From Gracilaria gracilis (Eukaryota > Rhodophyta > Florideophyceae > Gracilariales > Gracilariaceae), in the NCBI GenBank assembly GCA_030374805.1, contig JARGSG010000200.1, positions 955,810 through 1,019,809 on the forward strand: a stretch of DNA of 64,000 bases, written 5' to 3'. Position 1 is the first letter of the stretch. Each line of letters opens with the position of its first letter. The notes under the pieces were generated by a model that saw only the letters and a program-made list of their open reading frames with translations, had not been told where the DNA came from and did no database searches. Positions 9,499-20,359 of this stretch are shown in pieces. Both the position numbers and the translations under genes were made by a program.

Positions 9499-9981
9499 AT
9501 TACTTTAAGAATCAATTTTTTGTCGTTGGAGACTTCAAAGTATTGAAGTTGATGATCGGAGGCGAATTTCTTTTCACGGTTTCAGTCCAGGACTTTGTAC
9601 TGGAGTAATTGGTTGGGTATTTAATAATGAGGAACAGTCCTGTTAATTTTCCTCTCGTACTTCATAATTGTTTACAACGTAGAGAGAAGCGTCACAAATA
9701 AATATGACCTCAGCAATTACAAGAAAGTGGTGCATTTATTCAATAGAAATAACATAGCCCATAAAAAATTTACTTATATAGAAATATGAACCAAACCTGG
9801 GAGCAAGATTACACGCGTAGCGTGGCAAACAAAATATCCGAGTTGTATAGAAATTTTGATCGACAAAGTTCGCTTTGCTACTCTATGCATCCCGGCTGAG
9901 GACACGAACGCCATCTACATGATCTAATATGGCGACTATTACCCATCTTTTCTACCAATTTACCACAAATCCGTCATGTTG
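9499..9981. other. Spacer between tandem zinc-finger paralogues
   Basis: AT-rich; presumed promoter region of the minus-strand gene at 8905-9498 and 3' flank of the copy at 9982-10334. No further feature seen. Confidence 0.4.
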
Positions 9982-10334
9982 TCAAAGAAGATTGAGGCGC
10001 CGAACTACTAGAGGGCCTGTAAGGCTACTGAAATTAGATTGGCTGTGTTGAGCTTCTTCCATAACAGTAGCAACAATTTTTGGCGATCCACTTAGTTCCG
10101 GGGCTGGGGAATCACCTAAAAAACAAAAGTGAACTTGATCGACCACTCATCTTCCACTTGTCACTCTATCTCTGCCTCGTGTGTCTGGTGGAGTGTGAGG
10201 TATATCCGGCGACGAATCGTGCGACTTTGAACGCTTTGCTGGTTGTTCCGCACTGAACTCACTGCCCATGACATGTGCGGGTCGCTTTCTGCCAGCGCCA
10301 CCAGCTTGCCTGGGAGAAAAGAATTCGAACTCAT
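9982..10334 (-). pseudogene. Decayed tandem paralogue of the zinc-finger gene
   Basis: Three blocks align with the 8905-9498 gene in the same order: an ATG start (10334, MSSNS versus MSSES), a basic RKRPA segment in a shifted frame, and a block APELSGSPKIVATVMEEAQ that matches APELNETPEIVCSVLDEGR. The blocks are in different frames. A pyrimidine-rich acceptor (TTTTGTTTTTTAG, just upstream of the third block) suggests a short intron. After the third block the frame ends at 9982 without the zinc-finger unit. It is either a pseudogene or a short zinc-finger-less derivative. Confidence 0.5.
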
Positions 10335-12300
10335 TCTAGGTGTACAGAAGCAAATGCTTTCGTTGAACCAATGATTTTGTTCAGGTGTGGTAAAGGTAAC
10401 TGTTTACCTTTTTAAATAATCTACACAGCAATCGACTGTTGTAAATCAACACTTTTCGTAAGCTGCGCGTGATTGTGCATGAGAAAAAGAGCAATAGCGG
10501 CTGTTGTGTTTTGTTTCATAAATCGGTTGCGACCTGACAGGAGAGCGGGTCAAGTAATTATGACGAAGAGCACAGATTTATTTGTGCGAAAGCGCTAATA
10601 ATATTTATAATTTATTTATTTACATATTCCACAATTCCATGCACCGTTTCCACGTATGAATCGTACCATATGATCGCGTGTGTCACGTGGCCACGAGGGT
10701 TTGTGTGGCACCCGGGGTCCGCAAATAAGTTTCAAGTTTCATCCAGAAGATTCATTTTTTGCTCGCGCCAAGAAAACAGATCTGCAATCAGTCTCATTTA
10801 CCGTTGGTATATCTACGAGTATTCACGCTCACCCTTCGAAGCCTTGTAGATATGAACAGAAGTGGAAGAGGTTCCAAACCATCAGACTGTTAATAGATCT
10901 GTGGGCACTTGATTTGACCAATTGGAGCAATCCCGTGGTTCATGATGGACACCAAATGTTACGTGCTTGTTTGCAGCGCGCAGCCGAGAAACGCATAGAC
11001 ACTTTGTATCTGCTCATCTTCCAGCTCGAGATACTCACCAACAGCTTCATTATCCGCCTCTAGAGGTGAGTACACTGGTGAGAATCAACGCTTTTGTGCC
11101 CAGAATGTTAAACCTAAACACTTGACGGTTGAATCGCCGTCCCCTACACAGATATAGGAATGCTACCTTTGGGCTGTCGGCGGACTGACATTTGTCTGTC
11201 CCATGCGCCGCAGCAATCTGCCGTAGCGTCCAGGATGAAATCGTTCCAATTGGCACCCACGAACACAGCTTGGCTGCCAGAGTCTGTCCTCGCGCCCATC
11301 TGCACGCTTGCGCCCAACAAGGATGTGAGTTGTCCAATTGACGATGGGTGACAAAGATGGCACAAGCCAAAACGACGCGTTAGGAAATCAAATAGTTACG
11401 CTCACCACCCACGGTGTTTACCCTTATTATGCACATATTCAACTGTCAGACTCGTACATTGTGCACTAATTACACTTGTCGTCGTTTGCATATCTGAATA
11501 GTGTTGTTCTATACTCTTCTGCTGAGTGTCCGATACCAAGAACTTGGTCGCGTCCCCTTTTATGCATGAGTACTTTCTTTGCATTTGTCGACAGACAGAC
11601 CTGTTTGGCATCCCCGATTGATAAATGATGATGGACCAAAGGATATCCTTATTCCGTACGCGAAGCTTCAACGGTACCAACCATACAACGGTACCTACTT
11701 ATCATAGGGATGAGGCATCCTTCTGTCATGAATGCCATTAACGGCGAACTAAGTAGGTTTCTTGTTGACGTCGAAGCAAACGCAAGAGTGTGCGCCTCTG
11801 TGGCGCCCCTTCAGTGCATTTTGCACAGTGCATGCAACAAGTCTCGGCCCAGTATTTATAGCGTACTGATACATAGCCTCCGCATCCGTCCGTTATCTCA
11901 AAATTAAATTCAGCTGATGCATTCACGAGCATTGTTTCCCGCTCTCGGGACCGACACGTTCACGCATTTGCGCCGTTCCTTTGATATTGCACGGCGGTTC
12001 AAAACCTTCTGGATCGGGGGCGTGCCCTCTAACCCATGCAGAATCATCCTTTCAAAGCCTGCTATCACTTTCCACTCAGCTAGTAGTAACAGATCTCGAG
12101 ATGCTGAAAAAGAGGGTCAACTGCAAGCTTTCGAAGTTGTTCCCCAGCGCTGCTGCATAGCTGCATCCACCTCAGGAAACTCCGATACGTGTTGGCCAGT
12201 CTTGCCACTCCCGACTCAACTAGAACCAGTTGCATAAGTACTTCCTAACCACAGCAGCTTTACTGCAGCCGTGTTGATCATCTCCGCTCTCAACGTCGAG
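10335..12300. other. 2-kb intergenic region with weak coding signals
   Basis: Minus-strand frames at 11144-11365 and 11402-11680 have protein-like composition and are separated by a donor-like GGTGAGCG and a branch-like CTAAC, so a small spliced gene on the minus strand is possible, but neither frame starts with a convincing ATG or shows a known domain. A plus frame at 11917-12237 has no supporting signal. The last 100 nt form the leader of the beta-propeller gene, with only a weak TATA-like GCATAAG near 12231. Confidence 0.3.
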
Positions 12301-14304
12301 ATGAAGCTCACCTTCACGCGTCGGAACGCCGTACTGGCAGTTGCGCTTCTCAACCTTCTTCTGCACAATGCCTCAGCGGTCTCGCTCAACCGGTACAACA
12401 GCTGCCCCGACCTAGTGGGCTACTTCAAGAACAACGCTCTTTCCCGCGTGGGAGCGTATGGGCTCAGCGACTCCAGAAACTATGGAGGTTTCCGCCCGTC
12501 CCTTTACTGCCGTCCGTTCCGTGGAAGACCTGGACCCGTCTTCTTCGCAAACTCTGCAGTCGGTGGAGACCGTGCACGCCTGAAGGCAGCTCCGGCTGCC
12601 CCCACAGCCGAGCTTGCAGGTAACGGCGGTACAGGAACAGCGCCAGCACGTGAACCAATAGCTGGTGTGGACTTCTCCGAGACTAATGTGCAGGTGGAAG
12701 GTGTGGATGAGCCAGATATCATCAAGACCGATGGAAATCAGGTGTACGTGATTCGCGGGAACAAATTCTTCGTCCTCAAGGTCATTGCCGGAGGAAGTAA
12801 TAGCCGAGTGACTGGAGAGTTAACTCTACCGTCTCGTGCAAGGGAGATGCTTATCCAGGGCGATCATCTGCTCGTTATCGCACAGACGTACGGCAATATT
12901 TATCCGACTCCTCGCTTGGCCACCAGCGGCTTCTTCTTTGATCAGAGCATGACCACTGTCTATCAGATCAAGGTAACGTATGGAATTCCGAAGTTAGTGG
13001 CCACCCTTCGCATGGAAGGCCGCTACTTGAACTCGAGGGAGGTTGACGGTGTCGCTCGAATCGTTATGTTGTATAGGCCTCATCTGAGATTCAAATATCC
13101 CTCATGTGTGATTCCGTATGGCGAAGCCGAAGCTTACAACAAGGGTGTCATTCAAAGTTCTACTGCACGCGAATGGTACCCTAGCTACTCGCTCAAGGTC
13201 GAAGGTAGGGCTGGTGAGACGACTGATTTGATTTCTTCTTGCTCGAACGTTTACATCCCAGGAATATTCCCAGGCTTTGACCTGCTCACAGTTGTCACTC
13301 TGCCAGTATCGGGAAGTCTGAGGCCATCAGGAAGCGTCTCAATTGTCTCCGAAGGAGATGAAGTGTATGCGACGGCCTCTTCTTTGTATGTTACCACAAC
13401 TGAATATCGATGGGACTTCTTTGGGTTTGAGAACAGCTTGAGATCTGGGCGCGACTTCGAGACGTCCATCCACAAGTTCTCTTTGAACAACTATGGAGCA
13501 GACTACAAGGGAAGCGGTGTGGTTTCGGGAAGTGTGTTGAACCAGTTCTCCATGCATGAGTACAACGGGTACTTCTTCATCGCCACTACCGATGGTGCAC
13601 CATGGTGGGGTGCCCGCGACGCGAGCTCTAGTAAGGTGACGTCGTTCAGGACAGCCGGCAGAAGTCTGCAGAAGGTGGGCGAAGTTGGGAACTTGGGACT
13701 GGGTGAACGCATATTTGCTGTGCGTTACGTGAAGGATACAGCGTATGTCGTGACGTTCAGACAGATTGATCCGTTGTATATCATCGACTTGTCGCAACCG
13801 TGGTCGCTAAGAGTGACAGGTGAGTTGAAGATCCCAGGATTCAGTTCGTACCTTCATCCGATATCTGCAGGGCGCATCCTCGGAGTCGGTCAGGACGCTA
13901 CTCCGGAGGGCAGAGTTACAGGTTCTAAGGTGACGTTGTTCGATGTGTCGAACAAGAGGAATCCGACCGAGCTTTCTTCGTGGACGTTACCGGGAGGTAG
14001 GAGCACAGCGGAATGGGATCATCGTGCATTCTTGTACTGGGGACCGGAATCTGTGGCCGTACTTCCTGTTTCGACGTACTTGAACTCAGAAAGGTTTGTC
14101 GGTTCGGTTGTGCTGAAGATTTCGGACGCTGACATTCAGGAACGCGGTCGAATCACTCATGTATCGCTTTCGTCAAGCTATACTCCGAGGATTGAAAGAA
14201 ATCTTGTCCTTGGTGCTGAGCACTTGTGGTCTCTTTCGTCGAAGCAGATTCAAGTTAACAACATCAAGGACCTTTCAAAGGAGTCAGCTACGACACTGAT
14301 CTGA
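12301..14304 (+). CDS. Secreted beta-propeller domain protein, 667 aa
   Basis: The first ATG in frame (12301) starts a signal peptide: basic MKLTFTRRNA, a hydrophobic core to residue 22 and a likely cleavage after NASA (residue 26). After an Ala/Pro/Gly-rich linker, residues 126-145 read FSETNVQVEGVDEPDIIKTD, followed by repeated beta-strand blocks. This is the hallmark opening of the secreted beta-propeller family (Pfam Beta_propel, known mainly from bacteria and archaea). The remaining 500 residues contain the expected strand repeats and a domain-closing Trp-rich segment. No transmembrane segment follows, so it is probably extracellular or cell-wall located. The role is unknown; ligand binding or cell-wall interaction is inference. 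The single long exon and prokaryote-like family leave horizontal origin open. Confidence 0.85.
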   Translation: MKLTFTRRNAVLAVALLNLLLHNASAVSLNRYNSCPDLVGYFKNNALSRVGAYGLSDSRNYGGFRPSLYCRPFRGRPGPVFFANSAVGGDRARLKAAPAAPTAELAGNGGTGTAPAREPIAGVDFSETNVQVEGVDEPDIIKTDGNQVYVIRGNKFFVLKVIAGGSNSRVTGELTLPSRAREMLIQGDHLLVIAQTYGNIYPTPRLATSGFFFDQSMTTVYQIKVTYGIPKLVATLRMEGRYLNSREVDGVARIVMLYRPHLRFKYPSCVIPYGEAEAYNKGVIQSSTAREWYPSYSLKVEGRAGETTDLISSCSNVYIPGIFPGFDLLTVVTLPVSGSLRPSGSVSIVSEGDEVYATASSLYVTTTEYRWDFFGFENSLRSGRDFETSIHKFSLNNYGADYKGSGVVSGSVLNQFSMHEYNGYFFIATTDGAPWWGARDASSSKVTSFRTAGRSLQKVGEVGNLGLGERIFAVRYVKDTAYVVTFRQIDPLYIIDLSQPWSLRVTGELKIPGFSSYLHPISAGRILGVGQDATPEGRVTGSKVTLFDVSNKRNPTELSSWTLPGGRSTAEWDHRAFLYWGPESVAVLPVSTYLNSERFVGSVVLKISDADIQERGRITHVSLSSSYTPRIERNLVLGAEHLWSLSSKQIQVNNIKDLSKESATTLI

Positions 14305-14792
14305 CGAAATACTGTGAAGACAGAGTTTATTTACATTCACACCTTCGTGTACTAATTTATAATGAGCAAGAATTCTATGTAAAGAGTCGATAGTATCTCG
14401 CCTCGATACCATTCTCAACTTCTTCAGCGCGTTTCCAATTATGCTTCTAGTTCTACCTACAATTGTACTAAGCGCAAACCACATATCGCTTTGCTTTTGT
14501 GTTCGAGAATTTTACAAAAAGAATCGTTTTTTAGTGATCAATTTTCAAAAACTTCTGAGGCTCTTTCCAAGGAAATGAGTTAATCCACCTTTTCTCACTC
14601 GCTCGTTTATGAAAACGTGTCGGTGTTGTCAAAAAAAAGAAGTACATCTTCCAAGAGAACTACAACAAATCCACACGGCAAAGAAAAGCTGAACTCGGGG
14701 GTGAAAAAGAAGGCAGAAGGCCGTTCCAGAAAAGAAATCCAGAGTCCAGTGAAATGCACAAGCCCGTGCCTGAAGCTCGTTGCCTGGGAAAA
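14305..14792. other. 3' flank of the beta-propeller gene up to element A
   Basis: AT-rich sequence then a Lys/Arg-rich open stretch (14617-14814) without an ATG. The last five bases, GAAAA (14788-14792), are the left target-site duplication of copia element A. Confidence 0.5.
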
Positions 14793-15104
14793 TGTTGAAA
14801 TGGGGATTGACTAAGATGAGAAGGTATCCGAGGAATCGCTTTCCTTTTCGGTTTATTGAGTGTTTAGCTCTGTTTTATAGTCTACCATCAAGAATGAATA
14901 CACAGCCATTGTGTTCCATGTGTGCTCTAAATTTTTGTTTAGAACAGCATGGATGTTTATCCATCTTGGAACTCCTTGAGACCGCAACGCGCTGCTCTAC
15001 ATGTGTCAGATTGTAATCACGGCACGATTGTGCCAGGTACAAGTTGTCTGTGCAGTACACAGTTTCACAGGACTGCTTGTGCAGGCGGCGTCAGTGTCGC
15101 TACA
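14793..15104 (-). repeat. 3' LTR of copia A
   Basis: 312 bp, starts TGTTGAAATGG and ends GTCGCTACA on the plus strand; a purine tract on the minus strand (AACGAGAGGGAA, 15105-15116) abuts it as the polypurine tract. Confidence 0.9.
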
Positions 15105-15362
15105 TTCCCTCTCGTTTTAATGTTAGGATCTCCATTCCAATCATGGCACACAGTCGCTTGTGTCCTACGATACCAATTGTTTTGGTGAAAAAGTCCGCCC
15201 CCAATTCATTGCTCTTGCGGTACCCAATTCGCACAAAGCTGCGTTCTACCGAGTCTTTGACTGGATGGTACTTGATCTTAATGTGCTTGGTGCTTTCGTA
15301 GAGGACTTCAACTTTGGCCAGCGTGATCATTCCTTGATTGTCTTCGAATATTTCGATTCATG

Positions 15363-15572
15363 TGTAATATAATGAGACGTAGAACGGTCGTGATTTGAAC
15401 AAGACCGTATAGTGTTGTGTAGTTTGAATCATGGATTCGAACTACAACCGCTTTATCTCTATAGAGCTGGACCTGCGATTGTTCTCGTGATAGATTAGCC
15501 AGCTTCCTGGTCTGTCATTTGTAAAGTCATTGTTGTTGTTTTGAAATAGAGTGCGAGTGCCACTGTATTACA
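15363..15572 (+). repeat. 5' LTR of the nested Ty3 element
   Basis: 210 bp, TGTAATATAATG...TGTATTACA. It includes the central hairpin (one mismatch in this copy, perfect in the 3' LTR). Confidence 0.93.
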
Positions 15573-15574
15573 AT

Positions 15575-15588
15575 TGGTAGCATCTAAG
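15575..15588 (+). promoter_or_regulatory. Primer binding site, tRNA-iMet-like
   Basis: TGGTAGCATCTAAG two bases after the 5' LTR. TGGTAGC is complementary to the GCUACCA 3' end typical of initiator tRNA-Met. The same string follows the TRIM 5' LTR at 23968. Confidence 0.7.
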
Positions 15589-15622
15589 CGAATTCTTTTC
15601 GACAGGAATTGTTCAGTACGTC

Positions 15623-16648
15623 ATGCCGCTTACTACGAGAGGTTTGAGCAGCGCAGAGAACTAGAATGTCCAAAACGAGGTTCCTGCAATCAGTAACTTG
15701 CAAGAAGAATTGCAAACTCTGAGGGATGCTGTTAAAATTCAAGCAGAACTAATTGAGAAGTTGCAGTCTCGACTTTGAGACCCAAAAGAAGTGCCCGCGC
15801 CGAATCGAACGCAGTCGGTTGGCAGGAATGCCATGAAGCCTCCGCCAATATCCGTGTTCTCTGGCAAAGCAACAGACAGTAGCTCGGAGAAGGTTAAAAG
15901 CTTCTTCTATTCAATTCGTAAATTTGGAAAGCTCTGCAACTACTCTGAAGTGAGCATGTTGGATCTTGCAAAATATTACCTGCAAGACAGAGCTGCCTCT
16001 TGGATGATGCGACTAAAAAAATAAAATCGCAAACCCACGTCACTAGAGCAAGTACAAAAGGCAATGGTGAATGAATTTGTACCAGCTAACGAGAAGGCTG
16101 CGGCGCGAGTCAAGCTTATGGACTTGCGGATGAAAGATTCAAACTGCCTTAATGACCATATCACGAAATTTGAAGATCTAGTCGCTATTTGCGATACGGC
16201 TGATAATGAGGAATATATTTACTTCTTCAAAAGTCTACCGAAGGCTTTCAAAGGAAAATTCGCCGAGAGGTTCCCCACTTCTCAAACTTTAGATCGATTT
16301 GGAACTGCTTCAATACAACCAGCATATGACTACGACCAAACATTGGAGCTTTCGCTGCAGTTGACTGGAGAATCCCAGGAGGATAAGAGCCATGCCGGAA
16401 AGTCTTACGGAAAGAAGAAGACTAGTTCGAGAAACTACGGTGCAAGCAATGATTCTGCAAAATCGACCGGCCAACGTAATGATTCAAAAGACCCTGAAGC
16501 AGTCTCATGGGGAAAATCCAGAAAGAGTGAACACGGCCATTATCGACAGAGCGACAGATGTTTTAAGTGTGGAATAAAAGGATGGAGTGACCCAAATCAT
16601 CCTTGCAAGAAAGATGCTAGGCAAGATAACCATTCTTCAAAAAACTAA
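15623..16648 (+). pseudogene. Ty3 gag with three in-frame stops
   Basis: One frame runs from ATG 15623 (MPLTTRGLSS) to TAA 16646-16648 but contains TAG at 15662, TGA at 15776 and TAA at 16022. The N-terminal part has a coiled-coil-like heptad segment (LQEELQTLRDAV). The core is the typical helical Gag with a tRNA/RNA-binding basic tail. A zinc knuckle of unusual spacing (CFKCGIKGWSDPNHPC, about 16559-16606) lies near the end. The final codons TCA AAA AAC TAA form the frameshift signal listed separately. Confidence 0.85.
16639..16645 (+). promoter_or_regulatory. -1 ribosomal frameshift heptamer at gag/pol junction
   Basis: A AAA AAC in exact zero-frame phase (TCA AAA AAC), directly followed by the gag stop TAA. 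Slipping back one base continues as CTA AGT ATG CCG, which is the pol frame. This fits the X XXY YYZ rule for -1 frameshifting. Confidence 0.7.
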
Positions 16649-19600
16649 GTATGCCGCATGAATGTGCGGCTGAAAAGAGTGTTGACGAGACGAGTACGCT
16701 CTATTTATCTGCAATCTGTTTCGCAGATGATGAGAACTGGATGTATGATGCAAATTGTAATGGTAAACCGGTCCGAACTGTTGTGGACTCTTTCGCGTCT
16801 CACAATTTTATCTCGAGAGAAGATGCTCAGATACTTGGACTACAATTGCAAAACGTTGACGGATTGCAAGTACAGTTAGTTGATTCCTCAAAGGCAGAAG
16901 TGCAAGGTACGGCCAGAGATATATTGAATATCAATGGCTATATCAGTAAGGAAGAGATGTATCTCATTGACGACAAGGAGCCTAACACTTCGCCACTTCT
17001 AATCTTGGGTCGAACATGGCTAGAGAGCCATAACCCAACGATTGATTGGGAAACGAGATCGCTGACGCTGAGAAGAAAAAACGAGACCGTCGTCCGAATA
17101 CATCCAAGAAGATCTGCAAGAAACACTACGAATTCACTGCAATTCCGACACATTTCCTTGAAAAGAATGGCAAAGGAAATTAAGAAAGGAGATTGTGAAC
17201 TTTACTCCGTTCAAATCGGATTGCAAGAGCCTGCACAACAGCCAAGAAGTACGAAATGTGCACCTCAATTCAGAGACCTGGTGACAGAATTTGAAGACAT
17301 CTTCAAGGAAGAACTTCCGGATGAATAACCCCCACCACGTGCAATGGAATTTGAAATAAATCTCATCCCAGGATCTAAACCCCCAGTCAGACCTGTCATC
17401 AGACTTTCATCACAAGAATTGAAGGAATTGACACGTCAGCTTCAGAAGTACTTAAATAAGAGACTGTTGCGACCATCGTCTTCCACCTACGGTGCCCCTG
17501 TGTTCTTCATCAAGAAGAAAAATGGAGATTTGAGACTGGTTTGTGATTACAGAGCCTTGAACAAAATTACAATACCAGACTCAAGTCCAATTCCGCTCAT
17601 CAATGAAACCATAGATCAAGTTTCAGGAGCAAGAGTATTCTCACAGATTGATTTAATTTGGGGCTATCATCAAATGAGATTGAAGAACGCAGATTGTCAT
17701 AAAACGGCAATCAGGACAAGGTATGGGTCGTTTGAATGGAGATTTCTTTGTTTTGGACTCACAAATGCACCTGCGGCCTTCTCAAGATTACTGGCACATG
17801 TCTTAAGAGAACTACATGGCGAATGCATGGTTCTATATCTGGATGATATCCTGATCGACAGCAAGTCTGTTGACGAACACAAGAAACATTTAAGAAGGCT
17901 ATTCAACATTTTGAGGGATAACAGATTATACATCAGACCCAGTAAGTCTAATTTCGGTGCTAACGAGGTCGATTATCTTGGATACAAGATCAATGAGAAC
18001 GGTATCCAAACGCAGAAGAGATTGTTTGACGCTGTTGTCAATTGGCAAACACCCTCCTCAATCAAGGACGTGCAAAGGTTTTTAGGCCTTTCAAATTTCT
18101 ATCGAAGGTTTGTGAAGAATTATGCAGACTTGGCACGGCCAATTACGGACATTTTGAGAAGAAAGAGGTTCAGATGGGATGAAGCACAAGAGAATTCTTT
18201 CCAAAGACTGAAAGATAGTCTAACAAGTGCACCAGTATTGAGACATCCAACTTCTGAACATAAGTTTATTGTAACAACAGACGCTTCGAAATTTGCAGTA
18301 GGCGCAACGTCGGAACAAAACGGTCACCCGGTGGCATTTTTATCTCATCGATTATCTGAAACCGAATCAAGATGGGACCCAGGTGATCAAGAATTGCTTG
18401 CAGTGATAATTGCCCTACGCCAGTGGGCTGTCTATCTCCGTGACAGACCCTTCCTCTTACGTACGGATCATGAACCGATTAAGTACCTTCAATCGAAGAC
18501 CAAACTGTCAGGAAGACAAGGAAGATGGCTTTATGAACTTCAGTGTTACAGTTTTGAAGTTGAACACTTTGCTGGATCTAATAACACAGCAGCGGATGCG
18601 TTAAGCAGGACAGAAGAACCGGCAATTCAGCTGTAAGGTCTCCGACTCCGCAATCCCAAACTTTTGATGTCACTGAAAGAATTGTATTCCAAAGATGAAT
18701 GGGCACAGAATCTTCTACAAGTCATCAAAGACAAACAGCCACCGCCTAACAAGAAGACAGCTATATACGCTCGAAACTATTCCTTCCGAGATGGAATATT
18801 GTATTGGAGAGGATCAAGTTCTGAACGTATTTACGTCCCGAGCGATGAGAATTTACGTGAACAAATCATAGAAGAGGCACATATGCCAGGACATGTTGGT
18901 TCTGAAAAGACGTACTACAACTGCTCGAGGGAGTTTTATTAGAAACGAATATATGATGATGTGCAGAGTTTTATCCTATCATGCCGTGAATGCCCATCAA
19001 ACAAGGAAGAACGGACTATGAAGAAGGGAAAAATGTATCCGCATTATATCCCAGAAGAATGTTAGGATGTAATCTGTATGGATTTTGTGACAGATCTTCC
19101 TACCACCAATTCGCAGAAGGACTCTGTTCTGGTGATTGTCGAAAAACTTTCGAAACGAGCACTTTTTATCGCAACGAAGAAGACAATCACATCAACAGAA
19201 GTCATACAAGTGCTATTTGACCATGTGTTTTCGAAGTTTGGGATGCCACACTCAATTGTGCTTGATAGAGACAAACTATTCAAGGCAAATTTTTTTTAAA
19301 GAAGTGTCGCGACTACTAAACGTTCAGCTAAACATGCCACAAAGGATCATCCAGAGACCGACGGTCAAACAGAAAATACAATTCGAACACTGTCCTCTAT
19401 GATCAGGAGTGTTGTGCAGAAACAGCCGAATAGTTGGGACAAATACTTGAGTGAAATAGAGTACCACCACAACTCAAGTCCCAACAAGAGTACAGGACTT
19501 TCTCCTTTTGAAGTCGATACTGGAAAGATACCTCACTCCGAACTCACTCGATGCATCAAGAAAGACCTTGCAAAATGTCAGGCTTCGTACGACATGCTGG

Positions 19601-20148
19601 AACGTCGAAGAGCATTTAGGCAGCTTGCAAAAGATAGGCTTACGAATGCAATTGCGAGACAGACGTTCCATGCTAACAAGAAGCGAAGAGATGTGCAATT
19701 TGAAGTTGGAGATTTAGTTCTATTGAAATCGGAGTGGACAGGAATTTCGCAGCGTTCAGGAACGGGACAGAAGTGGCAGCCAAAGGTCTTGGGACCGTTT
19801 GCCGTTCTAGAAGTCCGGGGTCCTATCACGTACAAAATCGAACTACCACCGGGCATGAAGAGAGCTCACAGCGTGTTTTATGTTTCGCGACTAAAACGGT
19901 TCCACAGAAGGAAGAATGAAGATGGACCGCTTTCAGTCGTAATTGATGCAGAAGGAAATGTGGAACAAGAGGTCATCGCCGTACTTGACAAGAAGAAGCA
20001 AAAACGTAAGATATTCTATTTGGTTCAGTTTGAAGGAGACAGTGTGAAACACGGAATATGGAAACACAAATCTGAACTTCAGAACTGTAAGGACCTCATA
20101 GGAAAATTTGAGAACTTGTCGCGGACAACAATTTCAAAAGGGAGGTGA
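16646..20148 (+). pseudogene. Ty3/gypsy pol with stops and frameshifts
   Basis: Protease (about 16780) shows DSFAS in place of DSGAS, so the flap-side Gly of the active-site triad is changed. Reverse transcriptase (17440-18000) has the YLDD catalytic box at about 17836; RNase H begins TTDASKFAVGA (about 18285). Integrase has HHCC remnants near 18890-18990, catalytic Asp in DFVTDLP and LDRDKLF, and the Glu region DGQTEN (in a shifted frame). The C-terminus (about 19950-20120) matches a chromodomain (YLVQFEGD, IWKHKSEL). In-frame stops lie at 17326, 18634, 18940 and 19063. A run of eight T at 19290-19297 marks a frameshift, with the frame restored before 19399. Confidence 0.88.
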
Positions 20149-20149
20149 A

Positions 20150-20359
20150 TGTAATATAATGAGACGTAGAACGGTCGTGATTTGAACAAGACCGTATAGT
20201 GGTGTGTAGTTTGAATCATGGATTCAAACTACAACCGCTTAATCTCTATATAGCTGGACCTGCGATTGTTCTCGTGATAGATTAGCCAGCTTCCTGGTCT
20301 GTCATTTGTAAAGTCATTGTTGTTGTTTTCAAATAGAGTGCGAGTGCCACTCTATTACA
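20150..20359 (+). repeat. 3' LTR of the nested Ty3 element
   Basis: 210 bp, 6 mismatches to the 5' LTR. Perfect hairpin with 12-bp arms at 20206-20217 and 20221-20232. Confidence 0.93.

Larger units (their letters stand above)
15363..20359 (+). mobile_element. Ty3/gypsy chromovirus-like element nested in copia A
   Basis: Identical-length LTRs (210 bp) at 15363-15572 and 20150-20359, TGTAATAT...TATTACA ends, flanked by TCATG (15358-15362) and GCATG (20360-20364), i.e. a 5-bp duplication with one change. It interrupts RNase H of element A. Order inside: primer site, gag, -1 frameshift site, protease, reverse transcriptase, RNase H, integrase, chromodomain-like C-terminus, polypurine tract AAAAGGGAGGTGAA, 3' LTR. 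The LTRs differ at 6 of 210 positions by eye (about 3 percent). Gag and pol carry several stops, so it is not autonomous. Confidence 0.93.
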
